This document shows positions 22,264-34,051 of a stretch of 64,000 bases of DNA, piece by piece. Below the pieces are notes generated by a model. That model was not told the DNA's origin, made no database searches, and saw only the letters and a list, made by a program, of their open reading frames with translations. Numbering within the stretch: the stretch's first letter is position 1; each line of letters opens with the position of its first letter. This DNA is from Cichorium intybus (lineage: Eukaryota; Streptophyta; Magnoliopsida; Asterales; Asteraceae). The stretch lies in the NCBI GenBank assembly GCA_023525715.1, contig CM042017.1, forward strand, positions 77,080,666 to 77,144,665. The letters are read 5' to 3'. Position numbers and translations under genes: made by a program.

Positions 22264-23316
22264 ATGGAGATAAATCCAAACTATACGCAAAGGGCCGGTA
22301 AGGAGCATATTAATGCTGTGGAGACAGAATGGAGGAAGGTCACAGAGGAGGATTTGATAGGAAAAGAAAGTGAAAATAAGATTGAGGAATGTGACCAAAC
22401 TAAGGATGAAAGTGATGCTCAAAAGGAGGAACAACCAGTTATAGCTGGTATAAAGCAAAAGAAGAAAGACAAAAGGGTGAAAAAGAAGCAAGAAGTACCC
22501 AGCATGCCAAGTGGGCCATCGATCAACCAGCCGCTTTGGGATGAACTGAAGAACGCGTTAGAAGACACGAAGATTCTTCAGGAAATGTGCAAGAAGAACG
22601 AGAAGCTGAAGATGCCAACACCAGATATGGTGCGCCTGATTGTCAAGGCGAGTGAGGCTTTGTTGGGAACATTGCCTAAGAAGGAAAAGGATCCAGGTTC
22701 ACCGTTAATCACTGTCACTGTGGGTGACGTGATGATTCGAAATATGCTTTTGGATCTAGGGGCAAGTGTCAATGTTCTGCTCGGGTATTTGTATGATAAA
22801 TACAAAAATAAGGAATTGGAACCCGCAAAAACGGTGTTACAGTTGGCAGATCAGTCTACAAAAGTCTCTCGAGGTAAGCTGACGAATGTGATCGTCAAGG
22901 TCCGCGATTTCTTTTATCCTGTAGACTTTCTGGTGATGGAATATGAGAGCCTGGAAGATGCACCAACATTAATCTTGGGGCATCTATTTTTAGCAACAGC
23001 CGGGGGTGTGATGGACTGTAAGACAGGGGACATGGACATCTCCTTTGGAACACGGAAGCATAGGCTGAATATGTTTGGATGTCCAATAACTTTACCACCA
23101 GGGTACGATGATAAATATCTGAACAACAGACCGCTTATGGCACCAAGGGCAAGTGGTAAGGGTAAGAATCAGGCACAGGAGAATGGAGTTGAAGAGGAAG
23201 AGATCCTGTGGGAAGCAAAAAGACATCCGCTGGCTTCCGGACAAGATGCAACTGCTAGATATGATAGAGATGATGGAATTGAAGCACCAGGAGTACGAGA
23301 AGGACACAAGGTGTAG
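22264..23316 (+). pseudogene. H retropepsin region, 350 codons open, no pol behind it
   Basis: The open frame has an acidic/Lys-rich N-terminal linker (residues 1-85), a conserved PLWDELKNALEDTK block, then a retropepsin: LLDLGASVNVL (active Asp at residue 164, DLGAS as is usual in Athila) and ILGHLFLATAGG (residues about 236-247). In autonomous Athila elements RT follows. Here the frame ends at 23316, and the neighbouring frame 23200-23473 continues as a Met/Gln/Glu-rich tail (a frameshift near 23200 joins them). The protease half looks undamaged; the start codon is uncertain because gag should be upstream in the same polyprotein. Confidence 0.7.
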
Positions 23317-24180
23317 GGAGGCAAAGGTCTTCCTGATTCTGGACGCTCAACAGCAGTGGATCAGTCAAGTGATTGACCGGATGACGCAACTCACAACATT
23401 TCTTGCCACATTGGTCCATGATTTCGCACCAGAAATGAGGAGGATGATGCCACGAGAAGGAAGGGAAGAATAAGGAGTAGCAAGTCTGGCTGAAGACGTT
23501 AAACTTAGCGCTTGTTGGGAGGCAACCCATCCATAATATGTTAGGTATTGTGTTTTTAGAAGTAATTAGGAAAGTATAAATCATAGTCATTGCAGGAATT
23601 TGTGGTACGAGGCAAGTGTGAGGTCAAACGAAGGATTTTGGAACAGTTGAGAGGCACGACGTGGTGAAGCTGAAGCCGCACCGCACGTTCGCATGGTAAC
23701 CTGATGTGCAGGGGTTCTCTTGGACACGCGCAACGCGCATCACCTTTACGCGCGTTGCAGATTATGATCGGTCAGAATCTCCTTATAAGGTACGTAACAC
23801 TCGTCGCACACACACAAAACCAACGACGTGCACGAACAGGGCACCCCCGATCACTCTATTTTTCTCGTTTTTCTTGCATTCTCGTGTATCTACTAATGAG
23901 GTATGTCATCTAGAACTCGTTCTTTCAAGTATTTGCACGCGTTTGAAGTGAGAAATTAATTGAAATAGGTGAAACTAGGAAAACTTAGAAAATCGGCAAT
24001 ACCGACTCGTAGGGTGTTGCATTTGCAAAATCCTCACCCTAGAGGGGCTAGTCGATAGTTAGGGTGTCTTGTGATTGCTTGGGATTGAGTTTAACAGGTG
24101 ATTTTAGTTATTTGTGGGATTTTTTTCGCACCAGACGTACGGCGCGACGCTCCTTGTTCTTGAGCCGCACCGTGCGTGTC
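23317..24180 (+). other. H intergenic region with GGCAACCC motif and CG words
   Basis: After the protease tail stops (23473), the motif TTAGCGCTTGTTGGGAGGCAACCC (23505-23528, written here in two overlapping blocks) matches D at 47258-47278. A hairpin CAACGCGC/GCGCGTTG spans 23731-23757, and the words GCGCAACGC and GCGCGTTGC lie 22 bp apart there. A second CG cluster (24127-24180) is cut by the S insertion, whose left duplication copy GTGTC is 24176-24180. No integrase or RT is present. Confidence 0.6.
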
Positions 24181-24690
24181 TGTATTGAGAACATTTGTGA
24201 TGAAGTGCTGATATATCCGAAGTCCTGCCCATGAAGAAACCCCGAAGTGAATAAACAAGAGAAGACACCGAAGTCTAAAGACTCCAAAGTGCTATGCATA
24301 GAGGATCCGAAGACTTCACAGCCTGTCATCTTGTCTTTTGTGTGCACGCGTATAGTACAATACGTGTTGCATGAATCTTCTATCCTATTGGCTAGTACAC
24401 TGATAGGATATTCTCTGTAAAAGTTGTACTATTGGTATCACTGATTCAGTATAAATATCAGTGATACTATACCGTGTCAAGTGTGAGATTACAAGATTAA
24501 CTTACGAGAATTGTATATCTCCAAGATAGAAACCCAATTGTAAAACCAAAGTTCTAATCGAATCATTCGGCACATGTTATTCATATCTTATTGTTCAATT
24601 AGCTCTGTTGCATTATCATTGTATTATTGATTGTGTTATTGATTGCATATCAATATTAGTTCATCTATTCTCATATTTCAACACCCAACA
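24181..24690 (+). mobile_element. S 5' LTR
   Basis: Starts TGTATTGAG (3' copy TGTTGAG) and ends CACCCAACA. CCGAAG occurs four times in its first 130 bp. A 10-bp inverted repeat encloses the TATA box. Confidence 0.92.
24435..24467 (+). promoter_or_regulatory. S 5' LTR TATA box inside an inverted repeat
   Basis: The TATA box TATAAATA is at 24450-24457. GTATCACTGA (24435-24444) and TCAGTGATAC (24458-24467) are perfect 10-bp arms around it. The same arrangement is kept at 37447-37479 in the 3' LTR, although two T-to-C changes fall nearby. Confidence 0.65.
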
Positions 24691-24692
24691 AG

Positions 24693-24704
24693 TGGTATCA
24701 GAGC
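24693..24704 (+). promoter_or_regulatory. S primer-binding site, tRNA-Met type
   Basis: TGGTATCAGAGC two bases after the 5' LTR, exact match to the initiator tRNA-Met complement. Confidence 0.92.
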
Positions 24705-24850
24705 AAGTCAGCTCAAAAACCTGTTGATAGAGTTCGAGTTTGTTTGCTTCAGCTCTAAATCTGAATCGATTCTCAAATTTAGTCTTCCGCAACTATTGCA
24801 AATCTCTGCCACCCGTTTTTGCTGAAAAGATCCGGTTGAAATACATCAAG

Positions 24851-25971
24851 ATGACTGATTCCATAGCAACTTATGCCAATATGCTTAACTATGCAAACCT
24901 CATCGGTTCTGCAACAAAGGCCCCTGTTCTAGTAACCTCTTACTATGATTATTGGGCCGGTCGAATGAAGGATTACCTTATAGGACTGGAAAAAGATCTA
25001 TGGAGGTCTGTGACTGAAGGTCCACACACAGACATTGCTGGATGATTCGTTGTACCTGACGGAGAAGAAGCCATTGTTCTTAATGCTGCAGATATGAAGA
25101 AGATTGAAAACGATGAGAGGGCCATGCATGAACTGAGAAGTGGCTTGGGTCCCGATGTCAGCCGCCACATTGCTGATGCAAAATCTGCAAAGGAGATGTG
25201 GGACAATCTCGAACTCCGCTTCGGAGGAGATAAAATCCTCCATACTAGCAAAGTTCAAGAAATCCTTGCAGACTTCGGGAACTTTAAGCAAGAAGAAAAT
25301 GAGTCCTTAGAACCTGTTATGAACGTTTGAGCAACATGATTTACACACTCGACAAGTATGGGGAAACAAGAAGCCAACAAGAGATAAATATCAAATTTCT
25401 CTACAGTCTTCGCAAAGAGTGGAGACCAATCATGCTCATGGTCAAATCCTATGAGAATATTGAGAAATACAAGCTGGATGCCCTATACAATCTATTAAAA
25501 TCACATGAACCCGATGTGGTAGGTCGAAGAAGTGAAATGGCTAGTTCTGGACCACTAGCTCTCGTGTCTAAAGAAGAGGAAGAATCAAGTGATGAAGACA
25601 TTGCTGCCTACATGGTAGATGATAATGGAGATACTGTTGCTCTCTATGCCGCCAACAATCGAAGGTTCAAGAAACCCTTCTTCAAAAACAACTCTGGAAA
25701 GCCATTTGTGAAAAACTTTAACAAATCAAACTTCAACTCCAAGCCCAAACCTGAAATATTCACTCCAAAAGAAGATAACTTGAAACTGTAAACCCCGAAG
25801 CTATCTGAAAAACCGGCTTCGGAGTTATCCAAAGAAAAGCCCGAAGAGAAGAAAATCTCAGGTGATTCTGGTTATGATTGCAATTATTGTCATGGCAAGA
25901 ATCATTTTGCAAAAGACCGCATGCTTCGGAAGCAAAACGAAAAGAAACCACAAGTGAGGAAGTTAGAGTAA
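24851..25971 (+). pseudogene. gag: S gag N-terminal part: UBN2 domain and zinc knuckle
   Basis: The ATG at 24851 follows a 150-bp leader. Residues 1-64 (SYYDYWAGRMKDYL) and the continuation after an in-frame TGA (25043-25045) form the UBN2-type gag core (MWDNLELRFGG, EILADFGNFKQ). A one-base loss near 25320 shifts the frame, a further TAA lies at 25789, and the knuckle CNYCHGKNHFAKDR at 25879-25920 has its last Cys changed to Arg (TGC to CGC). A second shift near 25965 leads into the coiled-coil part. The product would be the particle shell and RNA-binding protein, but this copy cannot make it. Confidence 0.8.
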
Positions 25972-28418
25972 GGACCAAAGACCTAGCCTTAATGGCTGCT
26001 GATGATCGTCAAGGATCATATCAAGTTTGGTCTTCGGATTCAGATGATGACGAAGTGAGAAAGCCATCTCATAGTGCTTTCATGGCCTATGATGTCGATA
26101 AGAACTTTCTAGAAGACACTTCGGAGAAGTTGAATGAAGAGGAACTGATGAAGGTTGAAGCGACTGCGGGTCTTGGGTGTGTGACTTTGGAGGGACTAAA
26201 AATAACTGCTGCTGATACTCCGAAGACTTGGTTTGAAGACTCTTCTGATGATGATGAGGAAGTGTGCTTGATGGGAAATGACAACCGTTTGACAATCCCA
26301 GAACAGGTATCAAAACTTCTTTCATCTTTTAAAATTCCTACATCTCAATCTGCTCCCATTATAAGTGAAATAACTCGTGATTGTTCTGTCATGTATAAAT
26401 TACTCATTGATGCTAAAAATAGGGAAATACTCAGTGAGCAGGAGCTTCTAAGCTTGAGGGGGAGAGTAGAGAACCTGAAGCTAGCATTAGAGAAATCTAA
26501 TCTTAGAATCTCCTTGTTAGAAGAAAATAGAGAAAAATTTTTAAACAAACATGATGAAATCTTAAGACAGAGAAACATATTTTGTGAAACAGCCAAACGA
26601 TTATATGCGCATATTACAAGAATTTATCATTCAGCCGATGTTTGTAATGTCCAGCATAGACAACTATTGCCTTTTATTGAGTTTAAATTAAAGGAAGTCG
26701 ATAGTATATCTTATGAATGCGAATCTATAGTATCAGGCTCCGAAGTTACTAATCCATCATATAAACATGGCCTGATATCTGTGGAAAAACATCTAACTGC
26801 TGATAAATTGTTGAAAATATTGCCTCAAGAAATTCCAATCCTGAATAAGGCTGTACCTCAAATTGAAACAAAAGAAAAAGAAATTGCCAATAACTTGTCT
26901 GAAAAGGATTCTGAAAGTGATTCGGACATGGACGAGATTGATTGTTCCTCTTTGATTTTGTTAAAGTCATCCTCCATATCCGAATCGACCTCCGAAGATA
27001 TCACACAAATGTCTTCGGTGGACAAAGGAAAAACAAAAATGAATTGTGAATCAAAAATTCTTGAAACCAAAGAAACTTCAAATTTTAAACTTCAAATCAC
27101 AGATGAATCTGTCTCTTACGATCAATATCTCAATGATAATTCAAAAAGGCTAGTCCATTTGGAATGTATCTATTCTAAGGTTTCTTACTTCAAAAACACA
27201 ATTTTTGTAAAACCCGGTGGATTATCCTTAATTGATAATGAATTGCAAAAACTTCTTGAAAATGATAACTCCACAGTTACAAATGAAGGGTTTTTCTCAT
27301 CATCCAAAATGGTCGAGAATGAAATGAATGAGAAAATGGAAGTAAAAATAAATATAAGGAAACAAGAACTATACGGCCACAACGTGTATAATCGTCTTTG
27401 TTTTGAAAAAGAGAAAGTAACCGAAAACATGTCACACTTACTAAATCTCAAGAAAGATGATCACATTTACATTAATCGAAACTATAAACAAATTCAAGTT
27501 GTGGAAAAACCCACAGTTCCGAAGATGGATGTATTGGAATTAATGGAATCTTGTGAATGTGTCCCTTTTTCACACAATCCTGAAAATGAAATTTCAAAAT
27601 CAAAAGTTTCAACTAACAAAACTACACAACAAGTTCTACAAAAACCAAAATCAGCAGTGGTGATTTCAAAATCAACTCAAAAACCCACTGTTGAGAATTC
27701 GAAAACCAAGCAAACCCTAAATCTTGTGAAAAGAAAAACTTCTTTTAGAGATTCGAAACAAAATGAAGCAATTGCTTCCACTTCTGGTACAAAGCCTGTT
27801 TGCTCAAAAATCTCAGAAGTTAAAAATCGAAATGAAAAACCAACCTTTACCCCAACAAAACCTAACTTTCCGAATCCTAAATTTCGAAAACCGACGAAGA
27901 AAACATTTTCAAAAGGAAACAATCTGATAGATACATTCCACAAATGTCTGGAAAACAATTTGGAAATGTTCAAGGATAAGGATCTCTCATTAAATGACTT
28001 TAAATTGGCATACGAAGAGTATCTTTGTACCTCTACATTGTGTAGCTCAATTTCAACGAAGTCAAAAATGTAAAAACCAAAACAAAATTGGAAAAGAAAT
28101 GACCTTAAAGAAAACTTAACTGCAAAAACAAAAACTTCAAAATCTTCAAAATCCTCCAAATCAAAATATTCCATTCAAAAATGGGTTCCGAAGTCTGTCA
28201 CTTTGTCAGTCACTTCGGACTCATTAATTTTAACTACAAACTCTTCTGAATCCTGCTCAAACACTTCGGAATCAAGTTCATCACATGAGGCTTCGTAGAA
28301 TTTGATTAATTTAAATGCATATGAAATTTTTAAAGAGGCCGTGGAAAAATGGATTCAAGAATCCTTTGCTTACCCTGAGGACCCAAGATTGATTGGGTAC
28401 CAACTCCTTCTTGATTGA
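25965..28418 (+). pseudogene. gag: S gag C-terminal coiled-coil region
   Basis: A 700-codon stretch is open to 28073. The first part is acidic (SSDSDDDEVRKPSHSAFMA), then comes a Leu/Glu/Lys coiled coil (about 26400-26700), several Ser/Glu-rich blocks, and a basic Lys/Thr/Pro tail. It continues past TAA 28071 and TAG 28296 in the same frame to TGA 28416. The apparent start upstream at 25878 merely reads the knuckle out of frame. The equivalent of this region is all that N keeps of gag. The frame is the same as pol. Confidence 0.75.
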
Positions 28419-28928
28419 TTGCAGGTTATGTCTGATGAGCGGTATGATTCAAAATGGTACATGGACAGTGGCTGCTCAAGACATATGACTGGAAGGAAGG
28501 AATATCTCAGGGATTACAGAAATTTGGATGATGCTGGAAATATACGCTTTGGTAATAATGAAACATGTCCAATTCGGGGATATGGAAAAATAACAAATGG
28601 CCAATTCACTATCAACCGAGTGGCATTTGTTGAAGGATTAAAACATAATCTTGTGAGTATATCTCAATTGGTGGTTGGAACGGGAAACGCTGTAACTTTC
28701 AACAACCAAGGGAGTGTAATCACCAAAGAAGCAACAAACGAAGTCTTACTGAAATCATAAAGGAAGCGATCTATGTTTCCCTTAAATCTAAAGCCAGTGA
28801 CCGGTGGGCAATCTCTATGTCTTCTCTCCAAAGCCAACTCCGATGTTAGCTGGTTATGACACCGAAGACTTGCCCATCTGAACTTCAAAGATCTGAACAA
28901 ATTGGTGGCCATGGATTTGGTTTGAGGT
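28416..28928 (+). pseudogene. pol: S pol: protease and GAG-pre-integrase segment
   Basis: TGA (28416-28418) is followed at once by TTG CAG GTT and then the protease KWYMDSGCSRHMTG (28454-28495), with the catalytic D-S-G intact. NLVSISQL (about 28648-28671) ends the protease fold. Three stops follow in the pre-integrase part: TAA 28758, TGA 28857 (a Trp position) and TGA 28923 (an Arg position). The frame is otherwise continuous with integrase. Confidence 0.85.
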
Positions 28929-30578
28929 ATGCCAGCTCTCAAATTTGACAATGATTCCCTCTGCTCTGCTTGTGAACATGGCAAGCAGACAAAACAAAGA
29001 CATCCTACAGTTATCAACCCCAAAATCACTGAACCCCTTTCTATTCTATACATAGATTTGTATGGACCATCTGCAATAGAATCAATAGGTAAGAAGAAGT
29101 ACATTCTGGTTATCGTTGATGACTATTCAAGGTTTACTTGGGTGTTGTTTCTACGAAACAAATCCGATGTAGCTGAAGAAATCATCATCTTTATAAAGAA
29201 AATGGAATTGATGCTCAACAAGAAAGTCCGAACTGTGCACAGTGACAACGGTTCGGAGTTCAAAAATCAGACCTTGGATGGATTCTTGAAGACAAAAGGA
29301 ATTGGTCATAACTTCTCTGCACCCTATACTCCTCAACAAAATGAGGTTGTGGAAAGAAGAAATCGTTCCTTGTGTGAAGCAGCCAGAACAATGCTAAACT
29401 TCGCAAACTTGCCCATGTACTTCTGGGCTGAAGCTATCTCTACTGCATGCTTTACTCAAAACAGATCCTACATTCACAAAAGATTTCATATTACACCTTA
29501 CGAAGTACTCAACCGAAGAAAGCCAAATGTCAAATTCCTTCACATCTGTGGTTGTAGGTGTTTTATCTTAAACATGAAGGATCACTTGACCAAGTTCGAT
29601 GACAAATCAGAAGAAGGCATCTTTCTTGGTTACTCTCAAGACTCAAAAGCCTACAGAGTTATGAATAAGAGAACTCGCAAAATCGAAGAAACCTTTAGTC
29701 TAAGGTTTGATGACTACTACATCAAGAAGTCTCTGCACCCATTTCCTATGTCTTCAATCTTTCCTAAGCCTGCTGTAGATGCTGTTCAAATCACAACATT
29801 CGACACAGACTTCTCACTTTTATTTGATCAACCTATGAGAGCTGTGGACTCCGAAGTCAAAGCACCAGATAACCATGAGTCCGAACTCTCCAAGCTCACA
29901 GATGGACCCGATGACTTTTCTACAAGCAGCATACAAAGACCATCTTCTGTTATGGAAGAGTCATCTAACCAAAGTATGGAAAATGCAAATGTTGAGGGGG
30001 AGCCATCAAACCAATGTGTTGGCAGTACAAGTACTGATGAGGAATCAAACAACAGTCCAGAAGGAACCAACACTCTTATCTCTACACCCCAGTCAATCTC
30101 AAATATCATATCCATGTATCCAACAATCCAGGGGGAGCCAGAGATTGCCACTCCGAATTCAGTCACAACAATCGCTTCGGATAAAGCTACAACTTCCTCA
30201 ATACCAAAAAATGTACAGGGGGAGCACATATCAAACTCAACCTCACAAACCAACACAAATTCTAATGATCACTTGCTAATGGGTGATTTTCCTTCCACTT
30301 CGGGATATCCCTCAGACATTGAGGACATCGATGCTGAAGGACCTCTTGATTTTGATCCAAACTATCCTCCTTTGGACAAATGGACGAGAAATCATCCTCC
30401 ATCACTTGTCATTGGTGACGTTCGAGATAAAGTACTGACTCGTGCACAACTTCACCAAAAGCAATTAGATCTTAACAAAAATTCTGAGTTGTGCATGTTC
30501 AATGTCTTTATCTCTAAGGTAGAACCTAAGAACGTCAAAGATGCATTTGATCACTCAGACTGGATTGAAGCAATGTAG
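28929..30578 (+). pseudogene. pol: S pol: integrase
   Basis: 549 codons open. The HHCC region has its Cys pair at CSACEHGKQ (residues about 11-19), and its His pair lies in the preceding part (WLxHRRLAHLN, 28851-28892, interrupted by TGA). The rve catalytic core shows D (YIDLYGPS), D (HSDNGSEFKN) and E (PQQNEVVERRNR), so the DDE triad is present. The GKKR-like C-terminal block (FLGYSQDSKAYRVMN) and a long Ser/Thr/Glu-rich linker to RT follow. The stop TAG at 30576 stands where Gln (CAG) is usual. It inserts cDNA into the host chromosome when intact. Confidence 0.9.
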
Positions 30579-31394
30579 TTGGAATTAGAAGAATTTGAAA
30601 GAAACAAAGTCTGGAGGCTAATTCCAAAACCTGCAAATGCCTCAATTGTCGGTCTCAAATGGGTGTACCGTAACAAGCTAGACACCGAAGGCAACGTAGT
30701 TCGGAACAAAGCTAGGTTGGTTGTCAAGGGTTACTGTCAACAGGAGGGGATCGATTATGAAGAAACTTTTGCTCCTGTTGCCAGATTCGAATCAGTTCGG
30801 ATATTTTTAGCTTATGCTGCACACAAAAACTTTGATGTCTATCAAATGGATGTTAAATGTGCTTTTCTGAATGGTGATCTCGAGGAAACCGTTTTTGTTG
30901 AACAACCACCTGGCTTTGAAAGTAAAACTCATCCGAATTATTGCTATGTGCTAGACAAAGCAGTCTATGGTTTAAAACAAGCTCCAAGAGCTTGGTATGA
31001 GACCTTGACTAAATTTTTAAAAGAATCAAACTTTAAACAGGGATCAGTGGACCCAACACTTTTTATAAAGAAAGTTGGATCTCACTTGATGTTAGTCCAA
31101 ATTTATGTGGATGACATAATCTTTGGATCCACTGACCCCAATTTGTCAAAAGACTTTGAAAAACTGATGAAAAGCAAATTTCAAATGAGTATGATGGGAA
31201 AGATAAACTTCTTTCTTGGTTTACAAATCAAACAATCTAAGGAGGGGATATTCATCAATCAACAAAAATATACGAAGAGTCTGCTTGAACGCTTCGGAAT
31301 GACTAACTGCTCTAATGCAAAAGTTCCTTTGCCTGTAGGTACAAGGTTAAATCCATCATTGGACAAACCAAAGACCGACATACAGCAATACTGA
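30579..31394 (+). pseudogene. pol: S pol: reverse transcriptase
   Basis: RVT_2 domain, same frame as integrase. WVYRNKLDTEGNVVRNKARLV and the motif YQMDVKCAFLNGDL carry the first catalytic Asp, and YVDDIIFGS (30-residue spacing from DPTLF) carries the Asp pair. IGS-type thumb and connection residues continue to DIQQY, then TGA at 31392 (an Arg position in relatives). The core is undamaged. Only the flanking stop codons prevent expression. Full length for a Copia RT. Confidence 0.93.
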
Positions 31395-32057
31395 AGCATG
31401 ATTGGATCATTGCTCTATCTTACAGCCAGTCGTCCTGACATCATGTTTGCAGTCTGCAATTGTACAAGGTATCAGGCTGATCCAAGGGAACCTCACTTGG
31501 CTGCTGTTAAGACAATATTCTGATATCTTCATGGAACTACTGCTTATGGTCTGTGGTATCCAGCAAACTCTGGTTTTTACATTCAAGCATACTCAGACTC
31601 TGATCTTGGTGGATGCTCTATTGATCGCAAGAGCACTTCAGGGGGTTGTCAATTCTTAGATGGAAAACTTATCAGCTGGCAATCCAAGAAACAAACTTGT
31701 GTCTCTATCTCCACCGCAGAGGCTGAATATGTAGCAGCTGCAGCATGCACTTCGCAGATCATTTGGATTCAAAGTCAATCGAAAGACTATGCCATTAATA
31801 TGAGAAAAATTCCTTTGTTCTGTGACTCTCAAAGTGCAATTCGTATATGCCACAATCCAGTTCAACATTCCAAGACGAAGCATATAGCTCTTCGCTACCA
31901 CTTCATCAAAAGTCATGTTGAGGAGGGGAATATTGAGGTGTACTTTGTTCACACTACAGAACAATTGGCAGATATCTTTACAAAGGCTCTAAATGAAGAA
32001 GCATTCACAAGAATCGTTCGGGGACTTGGAATGATAGATGGATCAACTCTTCGATAA
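31395..32057 (+). pseudogene. pol: S pol: RNase H
   Basis: The frame continues from RT: MIGSLLYLTASRPDIMFAV, one stop TGA at 31521 (Arg position), then YSDSDLGGC (first Asp), STAEAEYVAAA (catalytic Glu), FCDSQSAI (Asp) and HYHFIK-type HI.LRYHFIKSHVE, ending LADIFTKAL and TAA at 32055. All catalytic residues remain visible. It degrades the RNA strand during cDNA synthesis when intact. Confidence 0.92.
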
Positions 32058-32116
32058 ATTACAGATTTGTTCACTCTTACTCTGTTCAGAAAATTTACAA
32101 AAAGAATAAACTCCGC

Positions 32117-32325
32117 AGACCCCCAAAGTCAATTTTGACTTCGGAGCTCATCGGAGAAATATTAGCAGTTCTGAAAATTTACAAAAAGAATAAACACCGC
32201 AGATCCCCGAAGTCAATTTTGACTTCGGAGCTCATCGGAGAACTTGCTACCTTGAAAAGTTACAAAAACAATAAACTCAGCAGACCCCCGAAGTCAATTT
32301 TGACTTCGGAGGTCATCGGAGAAAA
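32117..32325 (+). repeat. Three palindromic repeats after S pol
   Basis: Three copies, about 75-85 bp apart, of CC(A/G)AAGTCAATTTTGACTTCGG, a 10-bp perfect stem with a two-base turn, each followed by AG(C/G)TCATCGGAGAA and preceded by AAACWCMGCAGAYCCCC. Confidence 0.85.
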
Positions 32326-33924
32326 ACAAGCAAAAACACTTGCTACTTCACCGCAGTATTCCGGAGTAAAATATCACTTCGGAGGTCTGTGGAACAAACT
32401 TTTCTTCAAAATAAACCCTTCAAATTTGAAAATCACTTGAACGAATGTTAACTTCATCCTTTAAGGATAAAAATAAAGAGTTGTTTAAGCCTTGTTTGAT
32501 TTCAATAACCTTAACATAATGTCTATTTCTAACCACCCTTCAAAACTTGACTCGCTTCAACTTCAAACTAATCATGTAGCCTCAAAACTACAAAGGATAA
32601 TTCAAGTGCTCCGAAGTTTTCCTCAAAAATAGAACCAACATCGTTTGATAAGTAAATTTACATCTCTTTTCATTAAATGGTACAAAATTGAACTATATGA
32701 AGATTTTCACTCACAAGGATTGTTTAAAACAAAAACAAAAAGAACCAAAGAAAGAAAACATATGGTGATGTTCTATATCTTCGGATAAGGAAATTCATAA
32801 TAGAAAACAAAAGCAAAAATCAAAATAGAAAACAAGAAAGAAAAATAGAAAACAATTGTCAAAAGAAACAAAGACAAACAAAAATCAAAAGATAACCAAG
32901 GGAATGCAAAAGAAAAATCAGCATTCAAAGGCTTATTCTTCTGCTTTAAATAACGATACAAGGAGCTCCTATAACATAGTCGAGTACCTTGTAGAAGAAT
33001 ATGAACATTTCAAGTAGTCTGTCTTAAATGATAAAGTAGGAGTGGTGTACGAAGCTCAAAGGCTTGTCATCAGAGCTTAGTATCCAAACACTTCAACTGA
33101 TGAAAAGAAATAAATTTTTCAAATGAATCTTCAAAACAATCCAATCAAACCTTCTGAAACACTCCTGATGTTCAATTCATGAATGAAAACTTCTTTAAAT
33201 TTCAAATGCAAAGGATGTTATCTTTATTATATTTGAAAATTTTGAAGCACATAAGCAAAACTCAAAACATATTTCCTAATGCGAAATCAAGTTAGTAGTG
33301 GGGTGATTAGACTTATACATTCATGACCGATATTGAATCAAACAAACTTCCAAATGAAAAATGGACTTCCAACATGATTCGAACGATTCTGAACATTAAA
33401 TCGGTTAAATCATCTTTTCATATTATTCATGAAAGCTAAGGTTAAACGACATATTGCATCAGTCAAAAGTAAAATCAAAAACTTATAGAAAAACAAAGAG
33501 AAAAACATAGGGACTTCGGTACATTGATGAACACTTTGCAATCATTTGTCAATCACCGAAGTGACAGAATACTCTTCGGAGTCAAGCATAACTTTAAGCT
33601 CCGAAGCGTACCCTCAACGGTCATAATTTTTCATAACTGCGAAGTCAATTAAATGTTCAAATGATTTCCACATTTATGATAAATCACAAAGACAAACATT
33701 CCTGAATTATAACCGTTTGCTTACAACTGTCAATGAGAATTTAAATGAAAAACATTAACCATAATGACTTCTCAAAAGGTAACAGTTCAAATTTTGAATC
33801 ATTGTAACTAACAGCCGTATATTTCTCCTTTTTGCAGAGATAGTGGGACGAGCAGGTGCTGAGGTGTCCACTTTCTACCGGACCATTTCAATCGTGCATT
33901 AAATGGCCTAGGGACCACGAATGC

Positions 33925-33932
33925 TATATAAA
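33925..33932 (+). promoter_or_regulatory. Candidate internal promoter for the S third ORF
   Basis: TATATAAA, 127 bp upstream of the ATG. A CA start-like site lies near 33958-33972 (CATTGCACTC). A pyrimidine-rich leader follows. The layout is that of a plant pol II gene promoter, but activity is inferred. Confidence 0.45.
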
Positions 33933-34051
33933 CTTCTCACCTCTTCCATTGCACTCTTTACGCGAACAAAACTCGCATTTCTTACTGCAAACTTACTCTC
34001 ATAGAAATCTACAAACTCCTTATCTTCTTCATCTTCTTCATCTGACCATCA

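Larger units (their letters stand above)
32058..34051 (+). other. S spacer between pol and third ORF
   Basis: No coding domain. It begins with a three-copy palindromic repeat (32117-32325) and is then A-rich for about 1.4 kb. Near its end (33840-34051) it changes character: a TATA box at 33925, then a C/T-rich leader with CTTCTTCATCTTCTTCATC just before the ATG at 34052. Scattered CTTCGG/CCGAAG words occur throughout. Confidence 0.7.
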
